Assembly: GCA_002633005.1 (NCBI GenBank)
Contig: NMRA01000066.1
Location: 804,407-868,406, forward strand
From: Phoronis australis
Taxonomy: Eukaryota; Phoronida; Phoronidae
DNA length: 64,000 nt
Reading direction: 5' to 3'
The notes under the pieces were generated by a model that was given only the letters and a program-made list of their open reading frames with translations, was not told the DNA's origin and ran no database searches. Shown in pieces: positions 11,040-23,130 of the stretch (the first letter of the stretch is position 1; each line of letters opens with the position of its first letter). Both the position numbers and the translations under genes were made by a program.

Positions 11040-14000
11040 CGCAGATTACCAAAGTCTTGTGACGATCTCCTGCAAAGGACGACGTATGAGAAGACTTAAC
11101 TTCACCGAGCTAGCTAGCCTAATTTCGAAAACTATTGCGACTATAATCACTCATTCGCCAAATTCAGCAAAACTGGATTAAAACTGGAAATGAGCTGTGC
11201 TCCTGTCATTCACTTTCTTCACAGTGCTGACTTTTTGTCTGTGTACATGTACGTGAATAGAACAAGGATATGATTATCTGATTATCCAAAGATCTGCACG
11301 ACCTTGTCTCGTCGCCGGACCTACCGTGAAATCGTTGATGCCAATCCTAGCGTTACACATGTAGCTGGGCAGCCGTAGTGCGCAATTTGATTACCCGCAA
11401 TGAACAGGCATATCTTCGATGACTTCAGCTACACGTATTCCTTCTTTCCTACGTGTCAACCCAATTCTTAGTGAAAGATTGGCCTTTTTAGACGTCATTT
11501 AGTATTTCCTCTAATACGCGTAACATCACACATTGTAGTGGACAGATCGCCTTATTATGTACACACATTCAGAAATTTAACCTTAGAACGCTGCACAACT
11601 TTAGATCGTCGAAGTGTGATGTGCCAACATAGCTTACCTATAGCCTGCTCCGAAAAGACAAACTTCTAACGTCCCAACAAATTCAACTGGCAAGCCTACA
11701 TGTTGTTATCTCGACTTATCTTTTTCTAGGATAGGTCATGATGAAATTCAAGTAGTACACCAGGTTTGTACGTGTGCCCTTTGGCGCGCCAGATGATTAA
11801 AAGTGTGCCTTTTTCAAAACCTTGTGTCTAGCAGTAATCAAAGTGACAATATATGAAACACAAACCCAGAGGGCAATCAAAATAAGCACAGAGTCATATT
11901 TTACCAGACTCGCTGTATTTTGACTAAAATCTTGCATTTTTGGAAGAGTGTTGCCCAGTGGGCGCACTTCTGCAATGTACTTGTGTCTTTTTATTTTTAT
12001 GCACTAATGGCGCAAATGCGCAGCCCTGGAATATCCCTGCCGTTACACAGTTGTTCACTAACAAATCCCTGTTGATTTCGGTAATTTTAGCTTGCTACTG
12101 ACTGCGCAGCCGCGGAGTCTTCTTCGCAGTGACAAATGCATGCGACAAGACATCCTTCATCCGTGGACATTTCAAGCGCATGTTTGTCTTTATCAGTAAG
12201 CCATCAGTGCACCTCACCGCGCGGCGTCATTCCGCTTAGTCCTGCGTAATCCCACGTCGCATGTCACAAACTGTACAAATTGTAATTGGTGCTTTTTGGA
12301 CTTCCGATAACAAAGCATCTTTACTAATAATGTCCCACATTGTGGAAACATTTCTCCTTTACAGAAATCACTGGTTGCAAAACCTCTTCACCCTGATCTC
12401 TGCTCCTGCCTGAAAAGTGGACATTATGGGAACATAGGTTCATGAAATGGTGTGATTGCTCGGTAAAAGACATATCTTTAATGCCGAATGTCTTTAATCA
12501 AAGTTATCAATAAAAAGTGCAATAAATTCGCGAGCGTCCAAGGAGCCAACGTTTAATTTCGATCACTTACCGATCTAACTTTGGTCTCAACTTGGTCTTT
12601 TTTGGGCGGGGGATTACTTGTGGGTATGCAAAGAACTTACAGTTCCTTATCCCTTAAGACCGTGCAGGCACATTAAAATGCCACGATGTGACAAACCAAC
12701 TTTCAGAGGCTGTACTCAGCAAAAACGAAATGCCTGTTATTAGAAAGCCCTGAGATAAATCACATCGAATTGGACTTTTGCAATTTTTGATTCAGTTTAA
12801 TGACAGAGACAGGTCTGAATCAAAAGCTGAATCTGATGGTTGTAGCTGTTTTAATTGTAAAAAGACTAAGATCATACTTGACTAAAATCATACTTGCCAT
12901 CTAATGCGTCTATTTCGAAAACAACTGCAATGCATTTCTCCTATCCAAACACCGGGCCCTAGGGTTTGGTCAAACTTGTGAATATTGTTCTATTGAGTTG
13001 TTATTGTTGCAATGCGTCGATTTTGTTGTTGTTAATGTTATCATTGCATAACTGTTAAACAGCGAAGACTTGAGTGCTGGAGAGAGTGTTTAATTAAATA
13101 TCAGTTATACATTTTAAATCGAAACGATTCACAATTGTTTAAGTCGGGTCTAAAAAACTGAGAGGAAAAGTTAGGTTTCGACGATTATCTTGAAGACCCA
13201 AGGAAATTGCAATAAGACTGAATTACAGAGGAGGCATAAAACGATTGACTGCCGACAGCTGCGAGTGACAGGATCCTCCAAAATGTCCGTCTGCTTCTAC
13301 AGTTGTCAATAAAGGCAGTTAAGTAGGCAAGTGTCGCACCTATGCTTGATTTTCAAATGTAAAGAAAACCCATGGCCAATGCAATGAACTTGTGATCGGA
13401 ATTACACCATTTGGCAATGAAAGCCTCGTTGACCCTTGCCGCTCAGTTCTGGTCTGCTTTCCATACTTTAAGTTCTTTTCGAGAAATCTAGGTAACACAT
13501 GTCCTAGCGAGATATCGCAATACCGTGTACATTACGAGCACTTGCTCTCGTGTAACTTGCGACGCTCGTCCTTGGAACTAGACTCGCTGCAGGCGTTCAA
13601 GCTTTCCCTGTTGTAGTCTATTTGAAGCTGAGTAATACAAGCATTTTCAAACAACCAGCGACTGAGGGACGGACTAGCAAGCATAAAATATTGAATAGGA
13701 TCGAATAAAGGGCCATATCGAATAAATCCAACATATTTACACCATTTCTTTGTATCCAAACTTGATATTGTGAATTTCACACTGAACGTTGGCGTGTTTC
13801 AGTTTCCTAAAAGTGTTATATAAATCTGTTTCTAATCTCAGAAATAATTCGTAACTCAAGAATTACCATTGATGAAAATGTGACTTACGACACCACGTCA
13901 ACTGTTGAACTTTATACACAGCTGGTTTCTTATTTGTTCATGAGAAAAACCCTACGCTAACATTTGGGCTTTGTTACACCAACGCCTCAACGAGTCTAAG

Positions 14001-14611
14001 CCAGACTGTGACCAACTCATCATAGTCGATTCACAAATTATGTTCGTTGCTTCTAGTAGTCGCGATTCTCAAGAAAGTACGTTCTCTTTTTCAGAATGCT
14101 TCGATTTTAAAAATTCAAAGGCTGCTGATGTTTACTTTTCAATTTTAAACTAGCCACGTTCGTCTTTTGCTAACTCGTACGCTAAACGGGCGTGTTGGTT
14201 TACTACCACAATTATCTCATACATCACGTTCAGCTAAGTCCATGAACAGCGAGTAGCTTCCTTCAATCAGAGATGGCGTTATCAATCCTTCGATATGCCG
14301 CCGAGGACTTCGCTGGTTACTCTAGGGTGAACGGTGCACGCTTTGTCGTCCACGAGCGTGCAAATCTTGTTAGCGTAAGATTTGCCTAACGTTCTGGGCG
14401 AGTTAACGGTGTCGTAGAATCATTCCAACACACGTAATGAGAGCGAAGTCACGTGCTTGGAGTGTAATTGATCGGTCCTGTTATACAGCCGGCTAAAAGC
14501 ATCAAATTTTGAATTGATGGCAAAGACGAGTTAGATGCAGCTCTAAGTACCGACCACCCTTTGAAACTGAGGCGGTTACCAAGTTGAAATGTGCATAATT
14601 GCTACACTGAA

Positions 14612-14920
14612 CAGTGGCGGATTTAGGGGGGCCATGCGCACCCCCCCCCCCCTAAAATTCTACCAGATACCATTTGGCAGTTCGGGATGAGAATAGCTGA
14701 CTAGCATATGCGCGCACCCAGGGGGCTCGGGGGGCGAATGCACTATGCATAGGCCTTGAACAAACCCTGTTTAACGTTTTTTTTTTAATTATAAGGTCCA
14801 CAAACACAAAAATTCGAGACCCCTGCATTACTACATTTTAGGCTGGGCGCGCGCGTTTGACGAAATTATGGTTGTTCCTGTACCATGGCCCCCTAACTAA
14901 AAATCCTGGATCCGCCCCTG
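14612..14920. mobile_element. MITE-like element with CAGTGGCGGATTTAGG ends
   Basis: Left end CAGTGGCGGATTTAGG and right end CTGGATCCGCCCCTG are imperfect terminal inverted repeats around 309 bp. Inside are a run of 12 C (14641-14652) and ATGCGCGCACCCAGGGGGCTC. Related partial copies lie at 22818-22941 and 57000-57052. CAGNGGCGGAT ends are common in hAT-type non-autonomous elements of invertebrates. No clear 8 bp target duplication was seen. Confidence 0.6.
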
Positions 14921-15496
14921 CTGTATACGCATACCGTACGGTAACCTCATAAAGTTTGTGGGTGATATGGTGACACTGTCAAAGTCCAGCTATTATGTGC
15001 CGCAAATGCACAGATTGCGAGAACACAAGAGTAACATCTTATCTCTGCTTCGCGTTCAATTCAAGCAAGCGTTGTTCTTCCAGAAATATATGTCATTGAT
15101 GAATGTCCATAGGTAGGAATGACCTCTCTTGACACAAGATACAAATAAAAATTATTGTATTCTACGAATGGCCGACTGCTGTTGGATATGACGGCAACAT
15201 GTACAAATCGGTTATCAAACCTACACCCATTGTTGTGTCGGTTGCGATGTTTCTTCTCCAGCGTCTTTCACCAGGTGCAGTATTTTAGGCGAAAAAGCAC
15301 GAGATTTGTCTTTCAAAACTGGACTTCAAAAGTAATACCAAACGAGCATTTCTGTTCTTGATCATATGAATTCTGCTTTCGTTAAGTGTTCTTTTGTCAA
15401 ACTATTTTGAGTGGATTCACGACATATGTCGTGGATGTTGTTTGACAGTTCTAGGTGAGCCGAATCGAGGATGAAACGTACAACTTGTACGGTCTC

Positions 15497-15513
15497 GCCA
15501 CCTAGTGGCTGTG
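15497..15513 (+). promoter_or_regulatory. CTCF-like motif after gene B
   Basis: GCCACCTAGTGGCTGTG resembles the core CCASYAGRKGGCRSY. It lies about 140 bp past the gene B stop codon. Motif match only. Confidence 0.25.
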
Positions 15514-15649
15514 AGTTTTCTCGGTTATACGCCTTATTTCTAAGGACAATGGCTTGTAGTATCTAAAACTACAAATTTATCATCAATGTGCATGATTAAA
15601 GCGCGTTGTCCTTCTTTAAAACGTAGCACCATTAATATTAAAAGTCTTT

Positions 15650-18600
15650 TCATGCAGCAGCTGGAGTATCTTTGGCTTCGGCGGCAAACGCGAATTGCTG
15701 CAGTGGGTATTGGTCGACCACCTCATACGCAGGGGGTGCATTCGCCTGATAGGCCTGCATGTTGAACAGGGGTTGCGGTTGATACACAGAAACATTTCCG
15801 CCTTGGACAACGTACTGCTGCTGAGGATAGGTAGCAGTCCCTGGGTAATTATGGTATGCAGCTGAAATGAAACAATACAAAATCACTAGTATGTGAATCG
15901 AATTGTTTTGTACCCTGATTTTGTTTGCTGATCGTCATTGTTGTTGACATGACCTTTAAAGGTGTTTCACAAATTGGCAAATGAGAAACCAAGATTGCAT
16001 TCCTGCAGTAAAAGGAGGAGGTTGATTGTAAAACGCCGGGAAGTACATTACAGTGAGTTTCCAGACTGATAGTTTGCACAGCAAGTTCTTCACTTGGGTC
16101 AGGAAGGCATTACCATGTTTTCCTGCTAGGATAAATGGTAATGTAGCTGATACTCTACTACGACGACTGCGACTTTGGGAATGCAAGGAGTGACCACCGC
16201 ATTAGCCACAGCAGTGATTCTGTGCTAACCAGTCAAGCAACGCTCGACCAATGGGCGTGGCTGAATACGATTGACTTCTCCGGTGCCGCAGGGTCAACTC
16301 GCTAAGGCATCTGTTTAGATCTCGGTGGTTTTCTGGCTTACCACGGGCGGCGCATCATAGAGGGCTGTAGCCACTCCCACTGCTTTAGCCCCTGCCCCCA
16401 CTTATTTCAGTGCTGCGCCGCCCATGCTTACAGACCATCAGATGTCTTCGCCGGCTGACTGCACGGAACAGACGAAAGCAATCTTCTTTCTTTCCCCTTG
16501 CTACGAGAGGTGGCACTGTGGATTGTTCATGTAACATGGCTTCTCATTTCTTAACAAAACGAGATAACATTCGGGTATCCATTTTGGTCGGAAAATAACA
16601 CTCCAACATTCTGTCTGGTTGGTGCTGAGAAATTCATCAATGCACTGCTCCGTCTTTTCATAAATGCTTGTGGTTTGCGGTTACTGCATCCCCAATTAGC
16701 AGACTAAATCGATGCACTCCACAATTAAAGTTCGTGTTTTCTGGCGGCAGACATAGCAATTCGCTATACTTGTACGGCTCAAATATACATTATCATGGTA
16801 TACAGACAGACGTCAAAACCAAGTCACGCGCACTATACATGTGTGTCGTTTGTCACCATTTCACAGTACCATGTTTCCATATAGGTGGCGTTGTGACACA
16901 CGGTAACATCAAGAAAGTGCAGCCAGTGTGTCAAGCTGGTGCAGATGATTACAAGAAAATACATTTACCATTACTGTCTGCCTCTGGTGTGTATTCAAAC
17001 CAGCTAAGTTCCAGTAAAAGATATTGATACAGGTACACTAAAGACCCTTAAAGGAGCATGCCACCCAAAAACCAACCTAATTTGTATCAATTTAGATCGA
17101 GTAGTTCTACTCCATAACGACACGTACGGTTGCGTTACCTGACACCTGACGGCAGACGGAGGTGTTGAAATTATCCAATGACGTCATCGGTTTCACACGC
17201 GGTCTGTTCAGCAGTTCACAACACGGGTTACTGGTGTCAGCTTATCGTTTGAACTCATCGTTTAACACTAATAAATCATCTAACTTCGATGTAAAACCCT
17301 TAAAAATACACCGAGTTTTCATAAAAACGTGTTGTTTTATTTCGCTCTTAGGGATTTATTGGTATTTGGACACACCGTAGCCTACAAAGTTCGGCAGGCC
17401 AATAAGGTCCGTAGCAGGAGTTTGGGGTCTGTTCGGAGATAATTTCGAAGTATTTTTCGTGAGATACAGACAGGAGAACCTAGATCGGTGTTGTTGAGTC
17501 TTGTGATTTTTCGAGTTCTAAACACAAAACGCCTGTTAGCCTGGCCAGTGGCTCGGAGCCCGATCAGGCCAGTCGCGGCCGGCCGGATTGACTCGTTATC
17601 CCCCGCCAGTGGCTTGGAAACTGATCAGACATCACGAACATAAACCAGCCAAAGTTCAGTGGAAACTAAACTTCCAGTCAGGGAAATATTATACTAGTGA
17701 GCCAAAGTAATGTGCACCTGATTATGTTGGTGAATTAGCCATGAAACTGCAAATCTACTTACTCGTCGGGGGCCGCGAATTCAGGTTCCGCTTTGGCCAC
17801 AGCACCGTCAGGGCAGAAGTTGTACATTGACAATCATTATTTGAGTAATGTAAATGTAAATTAAGATTCCCCTAACACCTAGCCGTGGGATGGAAATCGA
17901 GTTGTTTCACAACAGTTTCTGCCAGCTAACACTAAATTAGCATGAGCTCACAGGGCCTAGGTGTCCCGTCAATTACTTTTATTGCACCTAAAGCCGGTAT
18001 TCATTGCTGACTTCTCAAATCAATTGCACTCACGAACACTCCAAAGGCATTACAAATTGCATCTAATGAGACAGACCTTGTTTCAGTTTTATATAAGTAT
18101 TGGTCAGGGTGAGAATAACTCATTTTGAAACAGAACGCTCAGTAATAAACGTCAATATGGCAACTCGCAATCCCGACTTAGGAAGAGCTAGTCGAGCTCA
18201 TCAGTACCGACTTCGCAGGTGGATCGTTAAGTTTTACAGGCTATCAATTCGAACAGGAATACAGTGATGGAGAAATACTCGAGAGGCGCCGTGAACAAGC
18301 TCAGACAACAGAACGTATGGCGTTATTTGGTAAGCCGGCATTCGTTAGGCACTTTCTACGTCTGCAGGCCACAGACAGGGAGATGTTTCACGGCCTCATA
18401 CTTGCTATTCACAGCGTACTTTTCATTCTTCACTACCATGAGCCACTTCCTAAGCATTTCGGACTCTCGAGGAAGTAAAAAAAACGATATGCCCGCTTTC
18501 CTCGCAGCTGCTTAGTTCAGACAAGCAGGAACGATGCACCGCACAATAGCGGCATTCACTCTGCATGTGAACCACTGACGTCGCTAGCGTCGTTTCTCAC

Positions 18601-21600
18601 CTTCCTCACAGCTTAACGCGACACCTCTTGGCAAGGTAAGGTCAACCGTATGCGAGGCGATGTACATATAGACCGATTAAGACGGCAAAAAAGACTAATT
18701 AAATCGGGTGCCATTCTCCTTTAATACGCACGTAACAATACAGTATTCTTCACTATGTACATAGTACCTGTTGTAGTGACCGTAGCGACGTTTGCTTCCT
18801 GGCGACTGGTACTAAAGGAGGTCGCTGCTCTGCAGCGGTAGACACAAACTGGAACGCCAATCAAAAGGCCGAGAGTGACGAGTACACTAAAAACTATGCC
18901 GACTATGGCACCGTCGGATAACCGGCCTGGAATATATAAACGAGCTTTTTAAAAAAAGGAAATTCATATTATAATTTTATAAGTCTTGTGACGTTTCAAA
19001 ACTGTAATCGCTATTCCCTTGTATACTATTAAAAACCCGTTACTGATAATAAAGTGTATGAGGTAAAAATGACGAGAAATAGGTACATGTAAAATAACGT
19101 CAATGGTTTAAACGGAAGGACCCCAAACCTTGTGTCACTTTTCAATCAAGTGTTAATTCACTACGGCATCTTCCTGTATGGACGTGACACGCTTTTGGTT
19201 TCAACAGTTGAGTTTCACATCACTAGCAACGTCAACCGATCGCGTTCTCTCCTTAGAGTATGTTGTGATGTCTTGCGAAGACTTGCGTGATATCCCAAAC
19301 TAGCCATAGACCAGCCTTACATAACGCATCCTAGGTGGGATTTTGTCAGCCATACTGATTGAAAACGATTAGTCACTTGAGCGGAAGTAAAATTTGTAAA
19401 AAACAGATCACAGACTAGCTGATGAACTAGCACTCAGACACGTACCGACGTCATCATTGAAGTTGGTGATCTTCAGGTGAACGTCCAGTCCGTTCTTACA
19501 GTTAGTGCTGTACACGTAGCATGCTGACCGGTCCACTTCGATGTATACATAAGGTTGAGTCGTGTAGATTACTGTCGAGCCATAGCTGTTCTTCCTTAAG
19601 ACTTTCTGAAATAATTTTAATGCTATGCAGGACCCTAGAAAATGTCCAAATTGTCAAACTTTGGAAAATCATATCTCAGAAATAGATGATCAGATTCATA
19701 TGTGTATACTAAATTATTTTTTACACCTTTATGGCAAGGCAATCAACTTATTTTTGAAATCATTTTGTTATACTTTGATGCAAATTCAATGCATTGTTTC
19801 ATTATTCCGATATTCGGCGCATCACGAGCTTCCCACTTGATGACCTCAGCATTCAAGCATACATACACGTACACTGATGTATAGGGCATTACTGGAAAAC
19901 TAGGGTTAGACTCGAGATTGTAGCTCAGTCAAATCTAAATTACTAGTCATCCATTGTCACCTCCCAATACATGTAAATGCATTTGCCAAATTTAACAAAA
20001 ATGGTGCAAGGGGGTTAAGAAATACAGACACGGACGCAAAAAACGACACTAGGAGGTGGGACAATAGGCGTAGCCGTTCAATAATCATTGCTAGTCGTCT
20101 CCTACCCAGTAATAACGTATGTGCCAATTTTCACAATTATCTTTGGAGTAGTTTGGCCAATAGAAAGGTGCCGGGACACTAAAAACAGATTTAAAAAAAT
20201 CTAAAATGACAACTAGGTGGCGTACATGATGTCACTTTCTCTTTGAAAAATATTTACTAATTTCATGAAATTCCGTCCAGATCTCCAAAGATACAGAGGA
20301 AAACGTAAAAAAATGAAATTGTCACTAGGGGACACAGGGTAGATGAATCAATCCGAAAGTCGTCGTCATACGTTTTCACCTTCATACTGATAAAAATACT
20401 TGCCAAATTTAATGAAGATTTTTCAAAGGGTTAGTAGATACAGCCGTGGATGCAAAAAAACTGTCGCCAGAAGGCACCACAGTCGCCGGAGCCCTCAAAA
20501 AATCGTCAGCTCTACTCGCAATAGGAGTGATTTGGCCGATAGAGGAGAAGACGCCAAAAACAGACTCGAAAAAGTAAAATGGCCTCTAGGTGGCACAAAA
20601 TACGTTGAACCCATTTCAAAACGGTAAGGTGGCGTCATTTCCTCATCAGATACCTATTTTCCAAATTCCATGACAATCCCTAAAGGAACTTCAAAGATAC
20701 AATAGCCAACGTTAACAAATAAAATGGCCACTTGGAAGCACACCGGTTTGTCGGATCCGTCGAAAAAGTCGCCCATGTGGTCTCATCCATGAGAGGAACA
20801 CATCTAAAAATTCATGAATATACATCTACATGTATAGTTTATGCTTCCAGGGATCGAGAACAAGCAGCGGATGCTGGACGGTGGACAGACTCCGGACAGA
20901 CGCTGGACGGACGCCGGACAGACGTCGTACGGACGCCGGATGGATGGACGAATGCCGGACACGGACGAATGCCGCACGGACGGACGGACGGACGGACGGA
21001 CAGGGGTGACGGCATAATGCGCCCACGATGTATAGTTATGTGGCCTTACAAAAACGTGTAAATTCTCACCAGAGTACGGGCGTAGGAATCCGAGCCATCG
21101 AGAATTTTAACTTTTATGTCATTGTTGTAAAAAACAGCCCTCTCCACTTCAATCCTCAGCTTTCTCAAACTGTATGAATAACCTCTTTCTGTAATATATA
21201 ACATAGCTAACAAGTCTCTTTCGTCAATGCAGATTAAACATTTCAACACGTTGCGATGCCGCATCAATATTGAACGTGATAAGCAGTTATGTGAACGCTC
21301 TAGAGCATTAACGCCAAAATTGTAACTGATAATAACAATATTATGACAATTATCGATTTTTTTTTAATTTACGACTGCTAATAATAGGGCGGAATGGCGT
21401 TTGAATTTAGGGCAGTCATTTCCTAGGTCTTGATTTGACACAAAATCTTGGGGTCCGTTTCATGGAAAATAACTTGAGATTTATGTAAAAAATTTTGTCT
21501 TAAATTCTTCACCACTGCCATACGGAATAAAACAATTTTATGTCACTTCATCATTAAGTACATATACCAGCTGCAAAACATGCTATACAACACGAAAAAT

Positions 21601-23130
21601 ACTCAACTACTCATTATTTTAAATTGAATCATTCTTATCAAAAATGACATGGGTAAGAAATTCAATGTCTCTTTTTAGCCGCCTTCAGGCGGCGTCCCCT
21701 CTCTAATGTAGAGGGACCCGCCTGAAGGTGACCAAAAACGTGGCCCCCCATGTTAATATAGCGTGCACCACCCGAAAGTGAGTAACAAGCAGGGCCCCAG
21801 GGGTCCCCGTTTTTAAGGCTCTAGAATATGAATTTTTGCTTAAGTCATTTTAATATAAATATAACATTTAAAATAATGACCTGTTGCACGTTCTTTTACA
21901 ACTGATTATAACTTTCATTTCAAAAGATAAGCTTAGTAAATTATACTACGTTATAAAGAAACATTATTCGTCGTAGAGAGTGGTCGTCTATTTAAAACCT
22001 CTTGTTTTCCATCACCAAAGAGTTTTACCTGAGTACAGTTTTAGAGCACAACGATCTTTTGTAGATTTAGAGCCGTAATGCGCACTTCCTATGTAAACAT
22101 GCGCGGCTTCTGAATCGGTAATGACGTAACTTCTTGCATATGATAAACAGTGAAGCCTTGAGTCGAGCTCGTCTGGAAAGAAATCAATACTGTGTTGACC
22201 AGGTACAGTTCCAGTCCAGTTGATTTATGTGTATATGTAACTGGGGTTTCAATAAAATTAAGAGACAGAACGGGTGGGAAAAGCAAAAACGAGATCAAAT
22301 AATGTCAACAGGTGGTGTTTGATGAATTGCGATTTGGATTGAAACTAGATTAGTTTTCATCATCGCTACACCAATCACGTGTTCTCTGCCTGTGAATTTC
22401 CATTCAGAGGCACCACGTCTTCCAGTAGAATGCCGCAAAATCATTTTAACATGAAGGTGAGGCAAGACAACAAACCGTCTAAAACTGACACATCTGTCAA
22501 TCTATAGATTTACTGCCACCATGAGGCAGTAGTATATTTTGAGTTTATCGGTTGACAGAGGTCACTACATGATTGCCACCAGTCAGACGTCGCCGGCGGG
22601 TATATATGGAACAGGAAATTTGTTTCACAACGAACTTAAAGAGTGCACACCGATATTCCTCTATATGTGTATTGCAGTGTGATTCTCACATTGGAATAGA
22701 CTACAGAAAGTCAATGATATATTATTTTAGAAATAAAGAAGTAAAATGAACTAATTATGTAATGACCAGAGATACCTTTATGTTTTAAATGACCGTGTTC
22801 CACGCTGCTTTATTGTAAGGGATCTAGGGTATCCAAGGGGGTCCGCACCCCCTTTTACCTTGATTTTAGTGATATCAAATCTAGAATTTTCAAGTTGCTG
22901 CCTTAGACGCCCCTTTTTAAAGAATCCTGGATCCGCCCCCGTTTTTTCTGAGAATACAAGTAGTGTATGACGAGTTGTTTTGACTATCACTTCGCATGTG
23001 ATTCTGAACTTTCAAAAACGAAAAAGTATCACCATAAAGCAAGCAAACCTATGATCTTACTGTACTCACAGTTAGTTCCATTGGTCGCTGCGGCCAGCGA
23101 TATGATAATGATGAAGGAAAAGAGCTTCAT
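15650..23130 (-). CDS. CUB-like type I membrane protein with PPxY tail (gene B, paralogue of A, 6 exons, 284 aa)
   Basis: Exons: 23130-23070, 22172-22029, 21188-21070, 19605-19446, 18926-18768 and 15861-15650. Intron phases are 1,1,0,1,1, identical to gene A, and exons 1, 2 and 5 have exactly the same lengths. Signal peptide 1-18 (MKLFSFIIIISLAAATNG). CUB-like ectodomain with Cys29, Cys62, Cys137 and Cys144; KVKILDG at 94-100; QPYVYIEVDRSACY at 125-138. Membrane helix about 168-190 with the LGLLIGVPVC stretch shared with gene A. The tail is richer in Tyr than that of A, with PPAY at 257-260 and an acidic/alanine C-terminus. Splice sites fit consensus and the frame stays open across all junctions, which together with the paralogue makes the model strong. 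Ligand and function are unknown. I saw no clear AATAAA close after the stop. Confidence 0.82.
19975..20730. repeat. Degenerate tandem repeat in intron 3 of gene B
   Basis: Blocks recur about 380-410 bp apart: TTGCCAAATTTAACAAAAAT at 19981 and TTGCCAAATTTAATGAAGAT at 20400; TTTGGCC-AATAGA near 20152 and TTTGGCCGATAGA near 20530; TCCAAAGATACAG near 20283 and TTCAAAGATACA near 20691. Phrases such as CTAGGTGGC recur too. It resembles the non-coding repeat seen in marine invertebrates that ends in a GGAC array, which follows here. Confidence 0.6.
20874..21002. repeat. GGAC-rich minisatellite
   Basis: Irregular units of GGACGGACGC and GGACAGACG, then six perfect GGAC units just before 21002. It follows the degenerate repeat above and lies less than 100 bp from exon 3 of gene B. 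Open frames here are products of the repeat. Confidence 0.85.
22818..22941. mobile_element. Degenerate copy of the CAGTGGCGGAT element
   Basis: The right part reads AATCCTGGATCCGCCCCCG as in the element at 14612-14920, and the left part has GGATCTAGGGTATCC next to C-rich and G-rich runs. It lies in intron 1 of gene B. Confidence 0.4.

Larger units (their letters stand above)
11040..15649. other. Spacer between genes A and B
   Basis: Upstream region of gene A followed by the MITE-like element at 14612-14920 and the CTCF-like motif at 15497. A hairpin (GCAAATCTT/AAGATTTGC) lies near 14366-14391, and GCGAGATATCGC occurs near 13507, a trace of the foldback family. No gene was seen. Confidence 0.6.
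15862..23069 (-). other. Introns of gene B
   Basis: Intron 5 (15862-18767) has open frames without family resemblance. Intron 4 is 18927-19445. Intron 3 (19606-21069) is mostly the degenerate tandem repeat and GGAC array. Introns 2 (21189-22028) and 1 (22173-23069) hold a GC-rich patch near 21675-21800 and the element fragment at 22818-22941. Confidence 0.6.

Noticed and set aside
16668-17027. 119-codon plus-strand frame in intron 5 of gene B
   Set aside because: No family resemblance; probably non-coding intron sequence.
20732-21061. Frames of 109 (plus) and 66 (minus) codons over the GGAC array
   Set aside because: A product of the repeat, since GGAC units leave several frames open.
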